From: Pseudoroseicyclus_A sp041714655
GTDB lineage: Bacteria > Pseudomonadota > Alphaproteobacteria > Rhodobacterales > Rhodobacteraceae
Direction of reading: 5' to 3'
Assembly (NCBI RefSeq): GCF_041714655.1
Contig: NZ_CP168219.1
Coordinates: 310,001 to 374,000 of the forward strand
DNA: 64,000 nucleotides
The position numbers and the translations under genes are program-made. Below the pieces are notes generated by a model that searched no databases, had not been told where the DNA came from, and saw only the letters and a list, made by a program, of their open reading frames with translations. Shown here in pieces: positions 8,417-17,559 of the stretch (its first letter is position 1; every line of letters begins with the position of its first letter).

Positions 8417-9583
8417 ATGAAGATTGCTGTTGCGGGGCTCGGCTATGTCGGCCTCTCGAATGCCGTGCTGCTGGCCCAGGCGCATGACGTCACGGCGGTG
8501 GACATCTCGGCCGAGCGCGTGGCGCTCGTCAACGCCGGCAAGGCCCCGTTCGAGGATCCCGACATCGCGCGCTACCTCGCCGAGGTGCCGCTGACGCTGC
8601 GCGCCACGACGCTGCCGGAGGAGGCCTATCCCGAGGCCGAGATCGTCTTCATCGCCACGCCGACGAATTACGATGCCGAGACCGACCGTTTCGACACCTC
8701 CTCCGTCGAGGCGGTGATCGCCGAGGTCACGGCGCTGAACCCCGCGGCGACGATCGTCATCAAGTCGACGATCCCGGTCGGCTATACCGAGCATGTGCGC
8801 GTGGCGCTGGGCGCCCCCAACGTGATCTTCAGCCCGGAGTTCCTCCGCGAGGGGCGCGCCCTGCACGACGGCCTCTACCCCAGCCGCATCATCGTCGGCG
8901 ACGACGGCCCGCGCGGGCAGGCGGTGGCGGCGCTCCTGCAGCGCAGCGCGCTGAAGGAGGATGTGCCCGTCCTGCTCACCGGCCCGGCGGAGGCGGAGGC
9001 GATCAAGCTCTTCGCCAACACCTATCTCGCGATGCGCGTCGCCTATTTCAACGAGCTCGACAGCTACGCGCTGGCCCACGGGCTCGAGGCGCGGCAGATC
9101 ATCGAGGGCGTCGGGCTCGATCCGCGCATCGGCACGCATTACAACAACCCCAGCTTCGGCTACGGCGGCTATTGCCTGCCGAAGGACACCCGCCAGCTCC
9201 TCGCCAATTACCAGGCGGTGCCGCAGAACCTCATCCGCGCCATCGTCGATGCCAACACGACGCGGAAGGATTTCATCGCCGCCCGCATCGTGGCGATGCG
9301 GCCGAAGGTCGTGGGCGTCCACCGGCTGGTGATGAAGGCGGGCTCCGACAATTTCCGCGACAGCTCCATCCAGGGCATCATGAAGCGGATCAAGGCGAAG
9401 GGGATCGAGGTGATCGTCTACGAACCGAACCTCGGGGAGGAGACCTTCTTCAACTCCCGCGTCATTCCCGACCTCGCCGCCTTCAAGGCCGAGGCCGATG
9501 TCATCGTCGCCAACCGCCTGACGCCGGATCTGGGCGACGTGGCGGAGAAGGTCTTCACCCGCGATCTCTTCGGCGGGGATTGA
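8417..9583 (+). CDS. ugd: UDP-glucose/nucleotide-sugar 6-dehydrogenase
   Basis: Oxidises a nucleotide sugar, most likely UDP-glucose to UDP-glucuronate with two NAD+, feeding capsule, exopolysaccharide or lipid A sugar synthesis in the cytosol. The protein has an N-terminal Rossmann motif (AGLGYVGLSN), the middle IKSTIPVGYT and FSPEFLREG segments, and the catalytic cysteine in GYGGYCLPKDT (Cys253). At 388 residues it matches the short E. coli-type Ugd. Two ATGs are possible, 8411 and 8417. The purine tract AAAGGGGG at 8402-8409 is well spaced only from 8417, which also gives the family's usual MKI start. GDP-mannose cannot be excluded as substrate. Confidence 0.9.
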   Translation: MKIAVAGLGYVGLSNAVLLAQAHDVTAVDISAERVALVNAGKAPFEDPDIARYLAEVPLTLRATTLPEEAYPEAEIVFIATPTNYDAETDRFDTSSVEAVIAEVTALNPAATIVIKSTIPVGYTEHVRVALGAPNVIFSPEFLREGRALHDGLYPSRIIVGDDGPRGQAVAALLQRSALKEDVPVLLTGPAEAEAIKLFANTYLAMRVAYFNELDSYALAHGLEARQIIEGVGLDPRIGTHYNNPSFGYGGYCLPKDTRQLLANYQAVPQNLIRAIVDANTTRKDFIAARIVAMRPKVVGVHRLVMKAGSDNFRDSSIQGIMKRIKAKGIEVIVYEPNLGEETFFNSRVIPDLAAFKAEADVIVANRLTPDLGDVAEKVFTRDLFGGD

Positions 9584-9600
9584 GCGCCCCCGCCCTCCTG

Positions 9601-9664
9601 TCTTTGCTCCCGGGCATCCTCGGGGGGAGTCGCCTGAAGGGCGACGGGGGGCAGACAGCCCCCC
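9601..9664 (+). repeat. Intergenic hairpin repeat, AGACA-loop family, copy 1
   Basis: Starts TCTTTGCTCCCGGGCATCCT, passes through a G-run and an imperfect GTCGCC/GGCGAC stem, and ends in a stem of six or seven G/C pairs around the loop AGACA. Near-identical copies lie at 13797 and 25085, and a related inverted one at 26754. It follows ugd and may act as its 3' hairpin. Confidence 0.8.
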
Positions 9665-9817
9665 AGGCCCGGCCTCGGCCCGGCGCAACACTCGCTGTCC
9701 GTGCCCAACCTCTTTCAGGAGAGATCTTCGCCCGCCCGCGGCGCCTCTTCGCCCCCCGCAAGTGATTGTCATTGCTCCCCCTTGCCCTTACCCTCCCCGA
9801 AAAACGGGAGGAACGAC

Positions 9818-10948
<1,131 letters not shown>

Positions 10949-11011
10949 CCGAAGAGCGACCACCGGCCGGGGCGGCCTCGCCCCGGTCTCATTTCAGGAA
11001 AGGATTTTGAC

Positions 11012-11380
11012 ATGACCAGAGCGGTTTTCCGCATCGCCGCGGCCGCGCTTCTCGCCCTGCCCGCCGCCGCCGCCCAGGCCGAGGGCTGGACGGCCACGAC
11101 GCTCGCCACGATGAACACCGAGGCCGAATGCATGGCGAAGGCCGACCGCGTCTTCCAGCGCTACGCCGACACCTATGCCCCGGGCGCCGATGTCTCCGGC
11201 GCCGGCTGGACGGCGGCAGGCTACGACCAGATGGGCGAGGACGTGGATTCCCTCATCATCTGCCCGATGGTCGACGGGCTGGTCGAGGCCTTCCTCGTCT
11301 CGCATTCGAGCCATGACTTCCCCGACGAACGCGAGCTCGTCCACGACCGGCTCCTCTCGCTCTGGGACAAGACCAACTGA
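11012..11380 (+). CDS. Small secreted protein of unknown function
   Basis: A 122-residue protein with a clear Sec signal peptide (MTRAVFRIAAAALLALPAAAAQA, cleavage near residue 23) and a compact acidic mature part with two cysteines (NTEAECMAKA and LIICPMVDG) that could form a disulfide in the periplasm. I do not recognise a family. It lies 63 bp after adhC in the same direction, with AGGAAAGG in front of the ATG, so it may be co-transcribed with adhC. Confidence 0.65.
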   Translation: MTRAVFRIAAAALLALPAAAAQAEGWTATTLATMNTEAECMAKADRVFQRYADTYAPGADVSGAGWTAAGYDQMGEDVDSLIICPMVDGLVEAFLVSHSSHDFPDERELVHDRLLSLWDKTN

Positions 11381-11408
11381 TCGGGGGCCCCCGCCCTTCT
11401 CTAGGCCA

Positions 11409-11765
11409 TCAGAGCGCCAGATCGCGGCGCGAAGCGCGGGCCAGCGCCTCCGCCAACCCGTCGGGCAGCGGCGTCTTCGGCGAGAAGGTGACGCCGGTCT
11501 TCGTCGCCTTGAGCCCGGCTGCCGCGATCTCCTCTTCGCAGGCCGCGATGGCGCCGGGGCTGACATAGAGCCCGCACTGCGCCTTGAAGGCAGCATAGCC
11601 CGCGATGACCGTCCCGCCCTTGGCGAAGCCCGGCATGTCGTAGCGCAGGATCTCCTCCGCATCGGGCAGGGTCTCGGCGAGCCGCGCGCGAAGCTGGCGG
11701 AGCCCGGGCTGCAACGCCTCGGGGGCCGCGGCGATATAGGTCTCGTGGGGCGATGGGGCGCCCAT
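11409..11765 (-). CDS. DUF1801/YdhG-like protein
   Basis: A 118-residue cytosolic protein resembling the DUF1801 family, which has a frataxin-like fold and is sometimes annotated as an iron chaperone. Features: an N-terminal helical stretch, the segment DAEEILRYDMPGFAKGG with the typical I-Y-MP-F pattern, CGLYVSPG, and a C-terminal TFSPKTPLPDGL close to the family's F---PLP--L. Start chosen at ATG 11765, with GAGGAGG about 7 bp upstream. It converges on the secreted-protein gene and is divergent from the NYN gene. Its function is not established. Confidence 0.75.
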   Translation of the reverse strand: MGAPSPHETYIAAAPEALQPGLRQLRARLAETLPDAEEILRYDMPGFAKGGTVIAGYAAFKAQCGLYVSPGAIAACEEEIAAAGLKATKTGVTFSPKTPLPDGLAEALARASRRDLAL

Positions 11766-11929
11766 GGCCGTCCTCCTCTGCGGCGGGCTTTGCAGCCGGC
11801 CCTGCGGCAAGCCCGCCCCCGAGCCTAGCCCATCCCCTGCCGCCGCGGAAGGCGGGCGCCGTTGCCAGCCGCGGCCGGAAAGCCTAGGTGTGCCCCACTC
11901 CGCCCCGGAGCTGCCCGGAAAGGCCGCAC

Positions 11930-12661
11930 ATGCCCGAAAGCCGCCCCCTCCTCGCCGTCCTGATCGACGCCGACAATTCCTCGCCCGCCAAGGCCCGCGC
12001 CGTCTTTGCCGAGATCGCCTCGCTCGGCGAGGCCTCGGTGCGCCGGGTCTACGGAGATTTCTCCTCGCAGCGCATGGCCGGCTGGTCGAAGATGCAGGCC
12101 GAGCTCGGGCTGGTGCCGCATCACGCCCCGGCCAACACGGTCGGCAAGAACGCCTCCGACATCAGCCTCGTCATCGACGCGATGGACCTTCTGCACACCG
12201 GCCGCTTCGACGGCTTCGTGCTCATCAGCTCCGACAGCGATTTCACGCGCCTCGCCAGCCGCATCCGCGAGCAGGGGATGGATGTCTTCGGCATCGGCCA
12301 GAAGAAGACGCCGGAGGCCTTCCGCAAGGCCTGCAAGCGCTTCATCTTCGTGGAAAACCTAGGCGAAGGCGCCGAGGAGCCCGTCCAGCCAGCGAGCAGC
12401 CAGCCCGCCCCGCCCGACGAGGGCCCGAAGGGCACGCCCGACGAGGCCCGCCGGCTCATCACCGGCGCCATGGAGGCGATCGAGCAGGAGGACGAGTGGT
12501 ACACGCTCAGCCAGCTCGGCCAGTACATCACCTCGGCGAACCCCGATTTCGACACGCGGACCTACGGCAAGCGCAAGCTCTCCGACCTCATCCGCGAGCT
12601 GAAGGTCTTCGAGACGAAGACCGGCTCCGGCAACCAGCTCCTCGTCCGCCGCCGCGACTGA
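11930..12661 (+). CDS. NYN-domain (LabA/DUF88) putative RNase with OST-HTH/LOTUS domain
   Basis: A 243-residue protein. The N-terminal PIN-like NYN nuclease domain (about residues 5-150) keeps the acidic residues expected for metal binding: Asp13 and Asp15 (LIDADN), Asp77 (NASDISL) and Asp102/Asp104 (SSDSDF). A Pro/Glu-rich linker leads to an OST-HTH/LOTUS-like domain (about 165-240) of a type that binds RNA in other proteins. It is probably an RNA-processing or RNA-decay factor in the cytosol; target unknown. ATG 11930 was chosen because the upstream extension is Pro/Cys-rich with no homology signal. Confidence 0.85.
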   Translation: MPESRPLLAVLIDADNSSPAKARAVFAEIASLGEASVRRVYGDFSSQRMAGWSKMQAELGLVPHHAPANTVGKNASDISLVIDAMDLLHTGRFDGFVLISSDSDFTRLASRIREQGMDVFGIGQKKTPEAFRKACKRFIFVENLGEGAEEPVQPASSQPAPPDEGPKGTPDEARRLITGAMEAIEQEDEWYTLSQLGQYITSANPDFDTRTYGKRKLSDLIRELKVFETKTGSGNQLLVRRRD

Positions 12662-12718
12662 GAGCCGCGTCGCCGCCGCGCCTAACCGGCCGGGGCGGGC
12701 CCGAGTCCCCGTGTCCCC

Positions 12719-12783
12719 TTTCATCTGGCCAAAAATACCTCGGAGGTGTGGAGGCAGAGCCTCCACCCGGCCCAACGGGCCGG
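12719..12783 (+). repeat. Intergenic hairpin repeat, TTTCATCTGGCC variant
   Basis: Head TTTCATCTGGCCAAAAATAC, then CTCGGAGGTG, an 8-bp stem (GTGGAGGC/GCCTCCAC) around AGA, and a second 7-bp stem around AAC at 12767-12783. The head recurs with one change at 63052. The AAATAC-C-TCGG centre and the GGC-AGA-GCC tip relate it to the AGACA-loop repeats. It lies between the NYN gene and the Sua5/TsaC gene. Confidence 0.7.
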
Positions 12784-12844
12784 CCGCCCCGATCCTTCCC
12801 TCGCCGCTTGGCAGCCCCCCGCCAAGCGGCTATCCCCCGCCGCC

Positions 12845-13783
12845 ATGACAGAGCGCCTCGCCCCTGACGCCCCCGGCCTTGCCCGCGCCGCCGCCCTCCT
12901 CGCGGAGGGCGCCCAGGTCGCCTTCCCGACGGAGACGGTCTACGGGCTCGGCGCCGATGCGCGGAACGGCCGCGCCGTCGCCGGCATCTTCGCCGCCAAG
13001 GGCCGGCCGAGCTTCAACCCGCTGATCGTCCATGTCCCGACGCTGGAGACGGCGGCGGCGCTGGTCGAGCTCTCGCCCGAGGCCGAGCGCCTCGCCGCGA
13101 CATTCTGGCCCGGCGCCCTGACGCTTGTCCTCCCCGCCCGCCCGGGCAACGGCATCTCCGAACTCGTTAGCGCCGGCCTGCCCTCGCTCGGCATCCGCAT
13201 CCCCGCCCATCCCCTCGCCCGGGCGCTGCTCGAGGCCTTCGGCGGCCCCGTCGCCGCGCCCTCCGCCAATCCCTCCGGCCGCGTCTCGCCGACCACGGCC
13301 GCGCATGTGCTCTCCGGGCTCGACGGGCGCATCGCGGCGGTGCTCGACGGTGGCGCCTGCCCGGTCGGTCTGGAGTCGACGATCGTCGGCCTCACCGGCC
13401 AGCCGACGCTCCTCCGCGCCGGCGGCATCCCGGCGGAGGCGCTGGAGGCCTGCCTCGGCGCCCCCCTCGCCGCGCCCCCCGCGAACGACACGCCGACCTC
13501 CCCCGGTCAGCTCGCCTCGCATTACGCGCCGCAAGGGACGCTCCGCCTGAACGCCGAGGCTCCCGAGCCGGGCGAGACCTATCTCGGCTTCGGCCCCGGA
13601 GATGCCGATCTCACACTCTCCGCCTCGGGAGACCTCACCGAAGCCGCCGCCAATCTATTCGCCTGCCTCCATGCGCTCGACGCGCGCGGCGCCACCCGCA
13701 TCGCCGTGGCCCCGATTCCCGACCACGGGCTCGGCCGCGCCATCAACGACCGCCTCCGCCGCGCCGCCGCTCCCCGGCCCTGA
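12845..13783 (+). CDS. tsaC: L-threonylcarbamoyladenylate synthase, Sua5 type
   Basis: Makes threonylcarbamoyl-AMP from threonine, bicarbonate and ATP, the first step of the tRNA t6A37 modification. The YrdC core (about residues 15-200) has FPTETVYGLG, KGRPSFNPLIVHV, TFWPGALTLVL and SANPSGRVSPTTA. A C-terminal Sua5 domain follows (SPGQLASHYAPQ and the SHYAP motif near 225), giving 312 residues as in Sua5 rather than the short TsaC. No strong Shine-Dalgarno precedes the ATG, but the N terminus fits the family. Confidence 0.92.
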   Translation: MTERLAPDAPGLARAAALLAEGAQVAFPTETVYGLGADARNGRAVAGIFAAKGRPSFNPLIVHVPTLETAAALVELSPEAERLAATFWPGALTLVLPARPGNGISELVSAGLPSLGIRIPAHPLARALLEAFGGPVAAPSANPSGRVSPTTAAHVLSGLDGRIAAVLDGGACPVGLESTIVGLTGQPTLLRAGGIPAEALEACLGAPLAAPPANDTPTSPGQLASHYAPQGTLRLNAEAPEPGETYLGFGPGDADLTLSASGDLTEAAANLFACLHALDARGATRIAVAPIPDHGLGRAINDRLRRAAAPRP

Positions 13784-13796
13784 CCGCCCTCCCATG

Positions 13797-13859
13797 TCTT
13801 TGCTCCCGAAAATCCTCGGGGGGAGTCGCCAAAGGCGACGGGGGGCAGACAGCCCCCCG
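13797..13859 (+). repeat. Intergenic hairpin repeat, AGACA-loop family, copy 2
   Basis: Same element as at 9601 and 25085: TCTTTGCTCCCG head, G-run, GTCGCC-AAA-GGCGAC stem and a G/C stem around AGACA. Just after it, 13862-13920 holds AT-richer short stems (GAAGATTCTTC and AATTCTTCGCAGAAGAATT types) between two convergent genes, which could help terminate transcription from either side. Confidence 0.8.
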
Positions 13860-13926
13860 AAGATTCTTCTCGAAAAATCTTCGCCCCCCGGACCCCCAGA
13901 AATTCTTCGCAGAAGAATTTTCCCCG

Positions 13927-14856
13927 TCACTCCGTCGAGGTCAGGATCACCTCGACCCGCCGGTTCGCCTCGCGCCCCCCGGGGGTGAGGTTGCTGGCCA
14001 CCGGCGCCAGATAGCCCATGCCCTCCGCCGCGAGCTGGCTGCGCGGCGTGCCGTAGCGGCTGACGAGCCGTTCGAGCACCGATCCGGCGCGGCGGCGCGA
14101 CAAGGTGATGTTGGGCTCCAGCCCCCCCTCGCTGTCGGTATGGCCGACGAGCGCCACCTGCCGGCCGGGATGGGCGGCCAGATAGCGGGCGAGCGCCTGC
14201 AGAGAGGCATAGGGCCCGGGGCCGAGCTGGGCGGAGCCGGTCTCGAAGCTGAGATCCGCCAGGATCACCCGCCCCCGCGCCTCCAGCTCGCTGTCGAAAT
14301 CGGCCGGGCTCGCGGGCGGTGCCGCCGCCGCGGCCTCCGCCGGCACCGACAGGGCGGCCTCCTCCGAAGCGGGGCCGATGCGCGCCAGATGTACATAGCC
14401 CGCGCCGGCGGTGTGCGAGACGACGAGGACCAGCGCTTCCTCCTCCGCCTCCTTCTCGGCGGCGAAGGCGCGGAAGTCGCCGAGGTCGAACCAGAAGTCG
14501 GGCGCGGGCAGGAGCTCGACCGCGAGGCGGAAGTCGAAGCCGCCGCAGCCGGAGGTCTCGCAATCGAGAAGCGGGGTGAAGCCCGCGGCGAGGATCTGCT
14601 CGCGGAGCGGCGCGAGGAGGGCCAGCGTGTCCTCCGTCTCGGGCAGGCGCCAGGCCTGCATCGTCAGCGCACCCTCCACCCGGCGGGTCGGCACAACGCC
14701 CGCCTCCGCCGGCCCGAGCGGCAAGGCATAGGAGCCCTCCGGCTCCTGCCGCTCGGCGGTCATCACCGCGCCCTCGGGAAAGCTCAGCGTCTGGGCCAGC
14801 GCCGGCCCGGCGAGGAGGACGGCAAGGAGCCCGCCAAGCCGGGCGGCCCGCCTCAC
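13927..14856 (-). CDS. OmpA-family outer-membrane/peptidoglycan-binding protein
   Basis: A 309-residue protein with a Sec signal peptide (RRAARLGGLLAVLLAGPALAQ), an unassigned middle region with a cysteine pair (LLDCETSGCGG), and a C-terminal OmpA/MotB domain (about 190-309): FETGSAQL, VGHTDSEG, N-TLSRRRAGSVLERLVSRYG and GREANRRVEV. The Asp and Arg of the domain that contact diaminopimelate appear present. It starts at GTG 14856, which overlaps the stop of the upstream acetyltransferase gene (GTGA), so it is translationally coupled to it. Confidence 0.85.
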   Translation of the reverse strand: MRRAARLGGLLAVLLAGPALAQTLSFPEGAVMTAERQEPEGSYALPLGPAEAGVVPTRRVEGALTMQAWRLPETEDTLALLAPLREQILAAGFTPLLDCETSGCGGFDFRLAVELLPAPDFWFDLGDFRAFAAEKEAEEEALVLVVSHTAGAGYVHLARIGPASEEAALSVPAEAAAAAPPASPADFDSELEARGRVILADLSFETGSAQLGPGPYASLQALARYLAAHPGRQVALVGHTDSEGGLEPNITLSRRRAGSVLERLVSRYGTPRSQLAAEGMGYLAPVASNLTPGGREANRRVEVILTSTE

Positions 14857-15566
14857 GGCGCGAGCTCGCGGTAGTGATAGCCGCCCGTCTGCGCCATGCC
14901 GAGCCCGGCATAGAGCGCATTGGCCCCGGCATTGGCGCGGGTGACGAGGAGCACGAGCTGCCCCGCCCCCTGCCGCGCCGCCCAGGCCCCCGCGGCGCCC
15001 ATCAGCGCCCGGCCGAGGCCGCGCCGCCGCGCCGAGGCCAGCACCTCGAGCGCATGGAGCATGGCGAGCCCGTCATGGAGCGCGACATAGGCGACGCCGC
15101 CGCCCATGCCGAGCGCCACCTTCGGCCCCGCCGCCCGGTCCATCACGGCGATGCGCTCCGGCCCGATGCCGCCCTCGGCCCAGACGGCCCGCGCCTCCGG
15201 CCCCGGCGGCCAGGCCTCCGCGACCTCCAGCCCCGGCGCCGGCAGCGCCGAAGCCGGGCCGGCATAGGTGACCACCGGGTCCTTCACCCGCCAGCCGCTC
15301 GCCTCGAGCGCCCGGTCGAGCGCCTCCTGCCCGGCGCGGACCATCACGAGCGGGGTCTGGCCGAGCGCCCGCATCGCATCCTCGGCCCCGGCGAGGCTCT
15401 CTTCCGCCGGCCCCGGACCTTCCCAGGTCGCCGCGCTGACCCGGCTGCCGCCGCCCCGCCCCTCGCGGATCGTCCAGCCGCCAAGCCGCGCCATGGCCGC
15501 CGGCGGCCAGGTGGCGTCGATGGCGGCGTAGATCTGTTCGGCCGCAGGAGGCGCCGCGCCCTTCAC
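14853..15566 (-). CDS. GNAT-family N-acetyltransferase
   Basis: A 237-residue protein whose C-terminal part matches the acetyl-CoA-binding core of GNAT enzymes: LHALEVLASARRRGLGRALM (the R/Q-x-x-G-x-G/A motif) followed by LLVTRANAGANALYAGLGM. The N-terminal half is a degenerate GNAT-like repeat. The substrate cannot be told. It sits in a minus-strand unit with 4-bp overlaps on both sides: the CinA-like gene upstream and the OmpA-like gene downstream. Confidence 0.82.
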   Translation of the reverse strand: MKGAAPPAAEQIYAAIDATWPPAAMARLGGWTIREGRGGGSRVSAATWEGPGPAEESLAGAEDAMRALGQTPLVMVRAGQEALDRALEASGWRVKDPVVTYAGPASALPAPGLEVAEAWPPGPEARAVWAEGGIGPERIAVMDRAAGPKVALGMGGGVAYVALHDGLAMLHALEVLASARRRGLGRALMGAAGAWAARQGAGQLVLLVTRANAGANALYAGLGMAQTGGYHYRELAP

Positions 15567-16285
15567 CCGAAGAGCTCCTGCAGCCGCACCAACGCCGCGT
15601 CGACCGCCGCCGGCTCCTGCCCGCGGACCACGAGGTTCGTGCCGTGCCGCCCGTCCGGCCGGGTGAAAGGGTAGGAGCCGAAGGAGAGCTCCGGCCGCTC
15701 CGCCGCCAGCGCGCCCAGAGCCGCCGCGATCTCTCCCTCGCCGCGCTCGACCATGACCGAGCCGGAGAGGAGCGGCGCGCCGCCGGTCAGCCCGGGCAGG
15801 AGCCCCGCGACCATCGCCTCGAAGATCGCCGGCACCCCGGCCATCACATGGACATTGCCGATCGAGAAGCCCGGCGCGGCGGAGATCGGGTTGGCGATCA
15901 GCTCCGCCCCCTCGGGCACCCGCGCCATGCGCAGCCGCGCCTCGTTCAGCTCCTGCCCCGTCCTTGCGTAATGTGCCTCCAGGATCGCCCTCGCATCGTC
16001 CCGCACGCCGATGGCGGCGCCCATCGCCTCGGCTACCGCCTCGGCGGTGATGTCGTCATGCGTCGGGCCGATGCCGCCGGAGGTGAAGAGGTGATCGACC
16101 CGCCCGGCCAGCTCGCGCACCGCAGCGACGATGCCCGCATGGTCATCGCCGATCACGCGGATCTCGCGAAGGTCAATCCCGAGCGGCGCCAGGGCGCCGG
16201 CGAGGTGATGGGCATTGCCCTCGCGGGTGCGGCCGGAGAGGATCTCGTCTCCGATCACCAGCATGGCGGCTGTGGGGTTGCGCAT
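15563..16285 (-). CDS. CinA N-terminal / MoaB-like molybdopterin-binding domain protein
   Basis: A 240-residue protein of the competence/damage-inducible CinA N-terminal type, built on the MoaB/Mog fold: MLVIGDEILSGRTREGNAHHLAGAL at the start and the signature TSGGIGPTHDDIT near residue 75. The C-terminal nicotinamide-nucleotide amidase domain of full CinA is absent, as in many alphaproteobacteria that encode it separately. Molecular role is uncertain (nucleotide metabolism has been proposed for the family). Divergent from map; first gene of a three-gene overlapping unit. Confidence 0.85.
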   Translation of the reverse strand: MRNPTAAMLVIGDEILSGRTREGNAHHLAGALAPLGIDLREIRVIGDDHAGIVAAVRELAGRVDHLFTSGGIGPTHDDITAEAVAEAMGAAIGVRDDARAILEAHYARTGQELNEARLRMARVPEGAELIANPISAAPGFSIGNVHVMAGVPAIFEAMVAGLLPGLTGGAPLLSGSVMVERGEGEIAAALGALAAERPELSFGSYPFTRPDGRHGTNLVVRGQEPAAVDAALVRLQELFG

Positions 16286-16366
16286 CGCGGCCTTTCCGTC
16301 CCTGGGCCGGACTGGAAAACCCGGCCGATCTGTCCTAGGTGGTCAGCATTAGGAGGGCTTTGGCGC

Positions 16367-17173
16367 TTGGACAAGACACGTGGCCGACTGACGCGGGACG
16401 GGATCCGCATCTACGAGCCCGGCGATTTCGCCGGGATGGAGGCGGCTGGCCAGGTGACGGCCGACATCCTCGACAGGATCGCCGACTGGGTGCGCCCCGG
16501 CGCCACCACCGCCGAGATCGACGCCGAGATCGAGCGCATGGTCGGCGAGGCCGGCGCCAAGTCGGCGACCATCGGCTACAAGGGCTATCAGCACGCCTCC
16601 TGCATCTCGATCAACCATGTGGTCTGCCACGGGATTCCGGGGCCGAAGAAGCTGAAGGACGGCGACATCCTCAACATCGACGTCACCGTCATCCTCGATG
16701 GCTGGTACGGCGATTCGAGCCGGATGTACGTGGCCGGCAAGCTGCCCAAGAAGGCCGAACGGCTGATCGACGTGACGCATGAGGCCCTGATGAAGGGCAT
16801 CGAGGCGGCGGTCGCCGGCAACACGTTCGGCGACATCGGCGCGGCGATCCAGGCGCATGTCGAGGGCAACCGCATGAGCGTGGTGCGCGACTTCTGCGGC
16901 CACGGGCTCGGCCGGGTCTTCCACGCGCCGCCGAACGTGCTGCACTACGGCCGGGCCGGCACCGGGCCGATGCTGGAGGAAGGGATGTTCTTCACCATCG
17001 AGCCGATGGTGAACCTCGGCGGCGCGGCGACGAAGGTGCTTTCCGACGACTGGACGGCGGTGACGCGCGACCGCTCGCTCTCCGCCCAGTTCGAGCATTC
17101 GGTGGGGATCGGCGCGGACGGGCCGGTGATCTTCACCGGCTCTCCGGCGGGGAAATTCCACCCGACCTGGTGA
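16367..17173 (+). CDS. map: Methionine aminopeptidase, type I
   Basis: Removes the initiator methionine from nascent proteins. It has 268 residues with the pita-bread metalloprotease motifs: HGIPGPKKLKDGDILNID, the metal-binding aspartates in NIDVTVILDGWYGDSS, the histidine in CGHGLGRVFH, and glutamates in FTIEPM and FEHS. The start is decided by the ribosome site: AGGAGG at 16351-16356 lies 10 bp before TTG 16367, giving the usual DKTRGRLTRDGIRIYEPGDF N terminus. The next ATG would lose conserved residues. The rare start codon may keep expression low. Confidence 0.93.
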   Translation: MDKTRGRLTRDGIRIYEPGDFAGMEAAGQVTADILDRIADWVRPGATTAEIDAEIERMVGEAGAKSATIGYKGYQHASCISINHVVCHGIPGPKKLKDGDILNIDVTVILDGWYGDSSRMYVAGKLPKKAERLIDVTHEALMKGIEAAVAGNTFGDIGAAIQAHVEGNRMSVVRDFCGHGLGRVFHAPPNVLHYGRAGTGPMLEEGMFFTIEPMVNLGGAATKVLSDDWTAVTRDRSLSAQFEHSVGIGADGPVIFTGSPAGKFHPTW

Positions 17174-17192
17174 GCCCGCGCGGCCCCCGGGG

Positions 17193-17366
17193 TCAGTCCT
17201 CCGCCTTCTCCATCCGTTTCCAGATGAGCGACAGGAGCGTCTCGCCGCCGAGCGGCGTGGCGGCATCGCTCAGGAGGAGCGGCCCGCGCGCCGGCACGGC
17301 CGGCGGCCTGGGCAGGGAGCCGGCGTCGCTGCGCGGCAGGAGCGGCGGGGCGAGACTGAGCAACAT
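17193..17366 (-). CDS. Possible small protein, doubtful
   Basis: A 57-residue frame, proline/leucine-rich at the start, ending LSLIWKRMEKAED. It lies just upstream of the REP-like repeats and runs toward map. No good Shine-Dalgarno is seen before the ATG at 17366 and no family is recognised. I list it because its C-terminal part has ordinary amino-acid composition and nothing else explains the segment; it may be chance. Confidence 0.25.
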   Translation of the reverse strand: MLLSLAPPLLPRSDAGSLPRPPAVPARGPLLLSDAATPLGGETLLSLIWKRMEKAED

Positions 17367-17424
17367 GGGGAAGAGAATAGGTCGGTAGGGAGGAGGGGCA
17401 AGAGCCGCCGTGCCTGGGGCCGTC

Positions 17425-17523
17425 GTAGGGTGGGTTTCAACCCACCGATGGCGCAACGGCCGTGCGGTGCCCCGCCCTCCCAGCCCGGCTGCCGGCGGGT
17501 GGTGGGTTGAAAACCCACCCTAC
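17425..17523. repeat. Inverted pair of GTAGG REP-like elements (REPIN-like)
   Basis: Element A (17425-17446) reads GTAGGGTGGGTTT-CAACCCACC. Element B (17501-17523) is its mirror copy ending AAACCCACCCTAC. Each is a small palindrome, and together they form a larger inverted repeat of about 99 bp. Related single or paired copies lie at 17538, 20192, 38024/38056, 39280 and 59588/59626. Apart from these repeats and one doubtful small frame, the map-rsmD interval (17174-17549) holds nothing recognised. Confidence 0.85.
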
Positions 17524-17537
17524 GGCGGAGCCTCCCC

Positions 17538-17559
17538 GTAGGCCGGGCTTCAGCCCGGC
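17538..17559 (+). repeat. GTAGG REP-like element overlapping the rsmD stop codon
   Basis: Reads GTAGGCCGGGCTTCAGCCCGGC, the GCCGGGC/GCCCGGC version of the family. The rsmD stop (17550-17552, minus strand) lies inside it, so the element has supplied the last codons of rsmD. Confidence 0.85.

Noticed and set aside
17425..17559. CRISPR-like cluster of repeats
   Set aside because: Repeats are palindromic, alternate in orientation and lack uniform spacers; they fit REP-like elements.
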